Shown here: positions 59,151-64,000 of the stretch, in pieces
How the letters are laid out: the number at the start of each line of letters is the position of its first letter
Position numbering within the stretch: the first letter of the stretch is position 1
NCBI RefSeq assembly: GCF_002209535.1
Contig: NZ_NJIG01000005.1
Coordinates: 372,001-436,000 of the forward strand
Direction: 5' to 3'
DNA: 64,000 bases
Origin: Achromobacter marplatensis
GTDB lineage: Bacteria; Pseudomonadota; Gammaproteobacteria; Burkholderiales; Burkholderiaceae_B
Program-made: the position numbers and the translations under genes
The notes under the pieces: generated by a model
What the model was told of the DNA's origin: nothing
Database searches by the model: none
What the model saw: only the letters and a program-made list of their open reading frames with translations

Positions 59151-59152
59151 CC

Positions 59153-59635
59153 ATGCGCATCTGGACGCAACTCGCACTGAGCGCCGCGATCGCGACGGTG
59201 TCCATGCCGGCAGCGGCGGATTGCATGTCGCCTTGGAAAGCGTTTTTCAGCTGCGATATCGTAAATTCCGATGCCCATGCGGAATTCTGCAAACTCGATG
59301 ATCCCGGCGCCTATCCGGCGCTGAAGGAAGGCTATTACACCTATACCCGAGGCATCGGTCCGGCCGAATTGCGCTTTGAAACCGACAACGTCCTGGAGTC
59401 ATTCAAAGAGAACGCGTTCAGCCCGACGCAGGCCGTCGCGGCATTCGGATACGTGCGCGGAACGTACGTGTACGCATTCTTCGCCACCGAAGACAGGAAA
59501 GGCGGCTTCCCCCACGCAGAGATCCGGGTCTACAACACGGTGGGGAAATTCATGGATAAAACCAAAGGCAATGAATCTGAACGGCTGGTCTGCAGTCCGG
59601 ATAGCATCCGAACGATTGATTCATTTCTTGGGTAG
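59153..59635 (+). CDS. Exported protein of unknown function
   Basis: 160 residues. Signal peptide (LALSAAIATVSMPAAA), then a mature domain starting DCMSPWKAFFSCDIVNSDAH with four Cys overall and a beta-rich C-terminus. It starts five bases after the second repressor, so it may be cotranscribed as lysogen-expressed cargo, or it may be the first chromosomal gene. Confidence 0.7.
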   Translation: MRIWTQLALSAAIATVSMPAAADCMSPWKAFFSCDIVNSDAHAEFCKLDDPGAYPALKEGYYTYTRGIGPAELRFETDNVLESFKENAFSPTQAVAAFGYVRGTYVYAFFATEDRKGGFPHAEIRVYNTVGKFMDKTKGNESERLVCSPDSIRTIDSFLG

Positions 59636-59725
59636 CCGGTAATGCCCGGGCGCCGGAGCGCGGCACACCCGCGGCCCAACGAATTAGAAGGCGCAAAAGC
59701 ATTATTAGAATTTTTCTTGCGCACA

Positions 59726-59753
59726 AAAGAAAAAAGCCGCTCTAGGCGGCTGA
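59726..59753 (-). terminator. Intrinsic terminator after tRNA-His
   Basis: AGCCGC and GCGGCT around TCTAG-type loop, with a U6 run on the minus strand. The remainder of 59636-60064 holds the tRNA and AT-rich DNA without a gene. Confidence 0.8.
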
Positions 59754-59769
59754 TTTCTAAGGAATTCTT

Positions 59770-59845
59770 TGGGGTGGCTGATGGGGCTCGAACCCACGAC
59801 AACTGGAATCACAATCCAGGACTCTACCAACTGAGCTACAGCCAC
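59770..59845 (-). tRNA. tRNA-His (anticodon GTG)
   Basis: 76 bases including encoded CCA. Acceptor GTGGCTG/CAGCCAC, anticodon loop ATTGTGATT with GTG, discriminator C73, T-arm GGTTCGAGCC. Its 3' end faces the phage-derived locus, a frequent integration target, but no matching fragment was found at the far end. Confidence 0.95.
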
Positions 59846-60064
59846 CTCTGGTACTGCTTGGTGTTACTTTTCGGGCACCACTTTCGCAGCGCTTTTTCTT
59901 CTGCCGCCGCGCTTCAGAAAGAAGCTCAACAACGAAGAGGCCGAACTATAGCACACTTTTTCGGCCCGTCAAACGCCCTGCCCCCAATTTCACTTGCCTG
60001 ACTGTCACAGCTTGCTATCCTTCCGCATGGTTCCCACTTGGAGGCCGTCTTTTACGCCGTCGCT

Positions 60065-61522
60065 ATGGATCGCATACACGCAATTTTGATCGATTACTGG
60101 CCCCATCTGGTTTTTGCCATCAGCATCGTGGCGGGCACGGGCGCGGCGGTGCATGCCGCGATGACCAAGCAGGACGTGCGGGCGGCCATCGGCTGGGTCG
60201 GGGTGGCGTTGTTCTCGCCGTTGTTCGGTGCCCTGTTCTATTTCGTAGCGGGCATCAACCGGATCCGCAAGACGCGGCTGTCGCAGCAGCGCGACGAAGC
60301 GATGGTGGTGGATGCCGAGCAGGTCGAGACCTTGCCCGTGGACGTGGCGCCCATTTCGGGGCCGCAGTTTGCGTCCCTGAAAGTGCTGGGCGACCGCGTC
60401 AGCCGTTTCCGGCTGTTGGGCGGCAACGCGGTGCGGCCGCTTGCCGGTGGCGACGAAACTTACCCGGCCATGCTGCAGGCCATCCGCGACGCGCGTCACG
60501 CCGTGGCGATGCAAAGCTACATCTTCGACAACGACGCGATCGGGCGCGAGCTGGCGCAGGCGCTGATCGAAGCCCGCGAGCGCGGCGTCGAGGTGCGGGT
60601 GCTGATCGACGCCATCGGCTCCAAGTATTCGCGTCCGCCCATCGTGCGCATGCTGGCGCGCGGCGGGGTGCCGGTGGCGCGCTTCATGACGAACCCGCTG
60701 GGCGTGCTGCGCATGCCCTACGCGAATCTGCGCAGCCATCGCAAGGTACTGGTGATCGACGGGCGCGTGGGCTTCACCGGCGGGATGAACGTGCGCGCGG
60801 CCTTTGTCAGCGCACTGGCGGGCGACGCCACCAACCGCGACACGCACTTCCGCGTGGAGGGGCCGATCGTGACGCAGCTGATGTCGGTGTTTGCGCACGA
60901 CTGGAACTTCACGACGCACGAATCCTTGCCCGCCAAGCCCTGGTTCGATCCGCACGCCTTGCCGCCCTCAGGCAACGTGCCGATGCGTTGTGTGCCGTCC
61001 GGCCCCGACCGGGCGCTGGGCAGTTCGCACAATATGCTGCTGGGCGCGCTGGCGGTGGCGCAACGCCATGTGCGCATCCAGTCGCCCTACTTCCTGCCCG
61101 ACCAGACGCTGATCGGGGCCCTGGCGACCGCCGCGCGGCGTGGCATCCATGTGGACATCGTCATCCCGGGCAAGAACAACCTGCGGCTGGTGGACTACGC
61201 CATGTCGGCGCAGCTGGACCAGGTGGTGCGCACGGGTTGCCGGGTGTGGCGCGCGCATGGCGCGTTCGACCATTCCAAGCTGATGACGGTGGATGACGCC
61301 TGGGCGTATGTGGGCTCGTCCAACCTCGACCCGCGCAGCCTGCGGCTGAATTTCGAGCTGGACACCGAAATCTACGACCCCACGGTTGCCCGCTGGATCG
61401 GCGACCGGGTTGACGGGCTGATCGGCCAGGCCAAACGCGTGGCGTTGGAAGACCTGACGCAGGCGCCGTTTGCCAAGCGGCTGCGCAACAAGATCATCTG
61501 GCTGGCCACGCCGTATCTGTGA
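60065..61522 (+). CDS. cls: Cardiolipin synthase (phospholipase D superfamily)
   Basis: 485 residues. Two N-terminal transmembrane segments, then two HKD motifs: HRKVLVIDG and HSKLMTVDD, each followed by GS/GG-N residues (FTGGMN, VGSSNLD). Joins two phosphatidylglycerols into cardiolipin at the inner membrane. ATG 60065 is preferred; TTG 60038 is in frame but lacks a ribosome site. Confidence 0.9.
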   Translation: MDRIHAILIDYWPHLVFAISIVAGTGAAVHAAMTKQDVRAAIGWVGVALFSPLFGALFYFVAGINRIRKTRLSQQRDEAMVVDAEQVETLPVDVAPISGPQFASLKVLGDRVSRFRLLGGNAVRPLAGGDETYPAMLQAIRDARHAVAMQSYIFDNDAIGRELAQALIEARERGVEVRVLIDAIGSKYSRPPIVRMLARGGVPVARFMTNPLGVLRMPYANLRSHRKVLVIDGRVGFTGGMNVRAAFVSALAGDATNRDTHFRVEGPIVTQLMSVFAHDWNFTTHESLPAKPWFDPHALPPSGNVPMRCVPSGPDRALGSSHNMLLGALAVAQRHVRIQSPYFLPDQTLIGALATAARRGIHVDIVIPGKNNLRLVDYAMSAQLDQVVRTGCRVWRAHGAFDHSKLMTVDDAWAYVGSSNLDPRSLRLNFELDTEIYDPTVARWIGDRVDGLIGQAKRVALEDLTQAPFAKRLRNKIIWLATPYL

Positions 61523-61554
61523 CGCGGCAGATGCAACTACGGTAATCTTGCGGC

Positions 61555-62469
61555 ATGCGCTACGAACTCACTGATCTCCGCCTTTTCCTTGCGATTGCCG
61601 AGGCAAAAAGCTTGTCGGGCGGGGCCAACACGGTACACCTGACCGCATCCTCCGCCAGTTACCGCCTGAAGAACCTGGAGTTCGCGATGGGCGTGCCGCT
61701 GTTCAAGCGCGAGGCGCGCGGCATGGAATTGACGGCGGAAGGTTCGTTTGTGCTGAAGCATGTGCGGTCGCTGCTTGCCGGCGTAGAACGCATGCACGGC
61801 GAAGTCAGCGGCTTTGCTAGCGGGCTGAAGGGTAGCGTCAAGCTGTTCGCCAACAGCAGTTCGCTCAACGGGTTCATTGTGCCCAGCCTGAGCCGCTTCC
61901 TGTCGGCCAATCCCAACGTGAACATCCTGCTGGAAGAGCGCTCCAGCAACACGATAGAGGCCGCCATCGCCGGCCAGGAAGCGGACATCGGCATCTTTGC
62001 CGGCCAGGCGAAGTCCGCCGGCGTGAACGCCATCCGCTACGCGATCGACGAGCTCATCATCGCGGCCCCGCTGAATCATCCCGTGGTGGAGAGTTCGCCG
62101 GTGCGCTTCCCGGCGGTGCTGGACCTGGACTTCGTGTGCATGAGCCGGGCCAGCAGCAACTATATCTTCCTGCGCGACATGGCCAAGCTGGCGGGCAAGA
62201 CGCCCAAGATCCGAATCCATGTGCATACCTTCGACGCCGTGCTGTCCATGGTCGAGGCCGGGGTAGGCGTGTCGCTGGTGCCGCGCAGCATCGCCGCCAC
62301 CGCGCTACGCGAAAAGCGCATCGCGGCGGTGGCGATCAGCGAGCCTTGGGCGTTGCGCGAACTGACGCTGGTGACGCAAGCCGGCGTGCCACTGTCGCCG
62401 TTCGTTGAGCAGGTGGCGGAGTATCTGCTGGACGACCCGATCGTCGCGGCGACACGCGGGTCGGACTGA
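61555..62469 (+). CDS. LysR-family transcriptional regulator
   Basis: 304 residues. N-terminal wHTH MRYELTDLRLFLAIAEAKSL with helix SSASYRLKNLE, then a periplasmic-binding-protein-like effector domain. It diverges from nothing: the next gene converges. Probably regulates the enoyl-CoA hydratase/Bug receptor genes nearby (inference). Confidence 0.9.
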   Translation: MRYELTDLRLFLAIAEAKSLSGGANTVHLTASSASYRLKNLEFAMGVPLFKREARGMELTAEGSFVLKHVRSLLAGVERMHGEVSGFASGLKGSVKLFANSSSLNGFIVPSLSRFLSANPNVNILLEERSSNTIEAAIAGQEADIGIFAGQAKSAGVNAIRYAIDELIIAAPLNHPVVESSPVRFPAVLDLDFVCMSRASSNYIFLRDMAKLAGKTPKIRIHVHTFDAVLSMVEAGVGVSLVPRSIAATALREKRIAAVAISEPWALRELTLVTQAGVPLSPFVEQVAEYLLDDPIVAATRGSD

Positions 62470-63261
62470 TCAGCCCTTGCGTTCGCGCTTGCTCGCCAGG
62501 AATTCGTTCATGAATTTCTGGGGTTCGCCGGTATTGAAGGCCGCGCCGAATTCCGCGACGCTATCCTCGATGGCCTCATCCACCGACATGGTCTCCCAGC
62601 GGCGCAGCAGCTTCTTCTGCTGGCGCAACGCCGCCGGTCCGAGCGCCGCGAAGCCTTCGGCCAACTTGCGCACGGCCTGGTCCAGTTCTGCTTGCGGCAC
62701 GGCTGCATTGACCAGCCCCCAGTCCTGCGCGCGGCGCGCGTCAATCAATTCCCCTGTCAGCAGCATCCACGCGCTGTTGGCCGCGCCGATCAGTTGCGGC
62801 ATGAGCGCAGCATGGATGACCGACGGGATGCCCACCTTGACTTCAGGCATGCCGAACTGCGCGTGGTCAGCGCAAATGCGCAAGTCGCAGGCCAGCGCGA
62901 ACTCCAGGCCGCCGCCCAGGCACCAGCCGGGGATGCGGGCGATCACCGGCACTGGGAAATGGCGCACGGCGTTGCAGAGATCGCGCAGGTTCGAGATAAA
63001 TTTCTGGGCGCTGGGCTCGTCCAGGGCGGCCATTTCCGCGATATCAGCGCCCGCCACGAACGCACGGTCACTGGCGCCGCGCAGCACCAGCACGCGCACC
63101 GAGTCGTCTTCGCGCAAGTGGTGAAGCGCCTCGCGCAGGCCGTTGATCACGGGCGTGCTCAGGATGTTCAGCACCCCCGCGTCCTGCATGGTCAAGGTGG
63201 CGATGCCGGTCGCGTCGATCTCGGCGCCCGCGTGGGGGAAGGTCAGATTTCTGGTGTTCAC
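62470..63261 (-). CDS. Enoyl-CoA hydratase/isomerase family protein
   Basis: 263 residues with the crotonase fold: DRAFVAGADIAEMAALD (oxyanion loop), IPGWCLGGGLEFALACDLRI and the C-terminal helical lid. Asp/Glu positions suit hydratase or isomerase activity; substrate unknown. Encoded just downstream of a Bug receptor gene, suggesting uptake and breakdown of an organic acid. Confidence 0.88.
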   Translation of the reverse strand: MNTRNLTFPHAGAEIDATGIATLTMQDAGVLNILSTPVINGLREALHHLREDDSVRVLVLRGASDRAFVAGADIAEMAALDEPSAQKFISNLRDLCNAVRHFPVPVIARIPGWCLGGGLEFALACDLRICADHAQFGMPEVKVGIPSVIHAALMPQLIGAANSAWMLLTGELIDARRAQDWGLVNAAVPQAELDQAVRKLAEGFAALGPAALRQQKKLLRRWETMSVDEAIEDSVAEFGAAFNTGEPQKFMNEFLASKRERKG

Positions 63262-63272
63262 ATGCGCTCCTC

Positions 63273-64000
63273 TTATTGCATTTTCTCGAACTTGATGTCC
63301 TCGACCACGGTCTTCCAGTGGCCATAGGACTGCGCGATAAGCGCGCCGAATTCATCGCGCGACATCGGGCTGGGTACGGCACCCTGCTTTTCGATGGCGT
63401 CAATCGTCGCAGGGTCGGCCAGCGCCTGGCGCACGGCCGCATTCAGTTTGTCCAGCACCGGCGCGGGCGTGCCGGCGGGCGCGGCCAGGCCGAACCACGA
63501 CGGGTTATTCATGGCGGGCAGGCCGGCTTCGGCGTAGGTCGGCACGTCGGGCAGGACCTTGAGTCGCTGCTTGGCTGCCACAGCCAGCGGGCGGATGCGC
63601 TGCCCCTGGATCAGCGGGTAGGACGACGGAATATTGTCGAACACCACCTGGACCTGCCCGGCGACCAGGTCGTTCAATGCGGGCCCCAGGCCCTTGTACG
63701 GCACATGCAGCATGCGCGTGCCGGTGGTCTTCATGAACAGTTCGCCATTCATATGGCTCAGCCCACCATTGCCGGACGAGCCGAACGCGTACTTATTGGG
63801 GTCGGCCTTCAGCAGCTTCAGGAATGCGGCCAAGTCTTGCGCAGGGAGCGCCGGATTGACCACCAGCACATTGGGCACATCGGCCAGATTGCTGATCGGC
63901 GCGAAGTCGCGGACGGGGTCGTAGGCGCTTTTGGCGTAGACGTTGGGGTTGACGGCATGCGAGCTTTCGACCGCCATCACCAGCGTATAGCCGTCGGCGG
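63273..64000 (-). CDS. Bug-family (TctC-like) solute-binding protein, N-terminus outside window
   Basis: The C-terminal 242 residues or so are in the window: DGYTLVMAVESSHAVNPNVY at the window edge, then YDPVRDFAPISNLADVPNVL, FGSSGNGGLSHMNGELF, HVPYKGLGPALNDLVAGQVQ and VPTYAEAGLPAMN, all hallmarks of Bordetella uptake gene receptors. Periplasmic binding of carboxylates for a tripartite transporter. Very abundant family in Alcaligenaceae, supporting the taxonomic call. Confidence 0.93.
   Translation of the reverse strand, partial: ADGYTLVMAVESSHAVNPNVYAKSAYDPVRDFAPISNLADVPNVLVVNPALPAQDLAAFLKLLKADPNKYAFGSSGNGGLSHMNGELFMKTTGTRMLHVPYKGLGPALNDLVAGQVQVVFDNIPSSYPLIQGQRIRPLAVAAKQRLKVLPDVPTYAEAGLPAMNNPSWFGLAAPAGTPAPVLDKLNAAVRQALADPATIDAIEKQGAVPSPMSRDEFGALIAQSYGHWKTVVEDIKFEKMQ

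Larger units (their letters stand above)
36584..59152. mobile_element. Contractile-tail locus: R-type tailocin candidate or head-less prophage
   Basis: Seen between AhpD-like (36487) and tRNA-His (59770): lysis genes, fibre and chaperone, full contractile tail and baseplate, neck protein, late-regulator-like gene, O- and P-like replication genes, Cro-like and two CI-like repressors, tailspike and a secreted propeller protein. Not seen: capsid, portal, terminase, protease, integrase. The early genes join the tail genes directly at 51.5-51.9 kb, where the head module should be. All tail ORFs are intact. Confidence 0.8.

Noticed and set aside
59770-59845. tRNA-His as proven attachment site of the tail locus
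   Set aside because: Position is suggestive, but no integrase is nearby and I found no tRNA fragment at the left border.

Overview
The window is GC-rich chromosomal DNA of a betaproteobacterium, most likely Alcaligenaceae (Achromobacter/Bordetella type). The evidence is a Bug-family solute-binding protein, MutS with a RoxA-like oxygenase, and BamC/DapA/M50/YciO/YpfJ gene content. No CRISPR array, rRNA or insertion sequence was found. Family names are recognised from protein sequence by eye; no database search was possible.

Region 1 (1-~16.1 kb) is the right part of a lambda-like prophage that continues off the left edge. Reading inward from mutS: integrase (14675-15967, minus), AlpA-like excisionase, lipoprotein, free-standing ClpX-type zinc-finger protein, LexA-type HTH protein, BRO antirepressor and ten small genes chained by ATGA overlaps (9192-11857, plus). 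That operon starts from a promoter at 8926-8954 with a repressor operator in its spacer. Next come a SLATT-like 2-TM protein, the CI repressor (7060-8148) and a divergent Cro-like operon (minus) with an O-like initiator carrying nine iterons, a TOPRIM primase-helicase and a Q-like antiterminator. A near-consensus promoter followed by a terminator (pR'-tR' layout) then leads into late genes, a tRNA-Gly and a DNA adenine methylase. The same TTAGGC-type operator occurs at both early promoters.

Region 2 (16.1-36.5 kb) is core or core-like chromosome: mutS-roxA, small lipoprotein, bamC-dapA, M50 protease, yciO, ypfJ, a palindrome with an SOS-box-like centre before a two-gene module of unknown function, a GNAT-like gene, ArsR/MFS pair, PaiB-like protein, a YiiX/DUF4105/beta-propeller cluster, a 5'-truncated diguanylate cyclase and an AhpD-like protein.

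Region 3 (36.5-59.7 kb) is a phage-derived locus with a complete contractile tail and lysis set: neck, sheath, tube, chaperone with a -1 frameshift extension, tape measure, baseplate, fibre, fibre chaperone, holin, endolysin and nested Rz/Rz1. Replication genes and repressors are present, but no capsid, portal, terminase or integrase gene lies between the flanking chromosomal genes. It is either an R-type tailocin or a head-less prophage. Its right end carries a beta-helix tailspike, a secreted propeller protein and a second repressor whose C-terminal half is a near-exact copy of the first. Region 4 (59.7-64 kb) is core: tRNA-His, cardiolipin synthase, LysR regulator, enoyl-CoA hydratase and a Bug receptor cut by the window edge.
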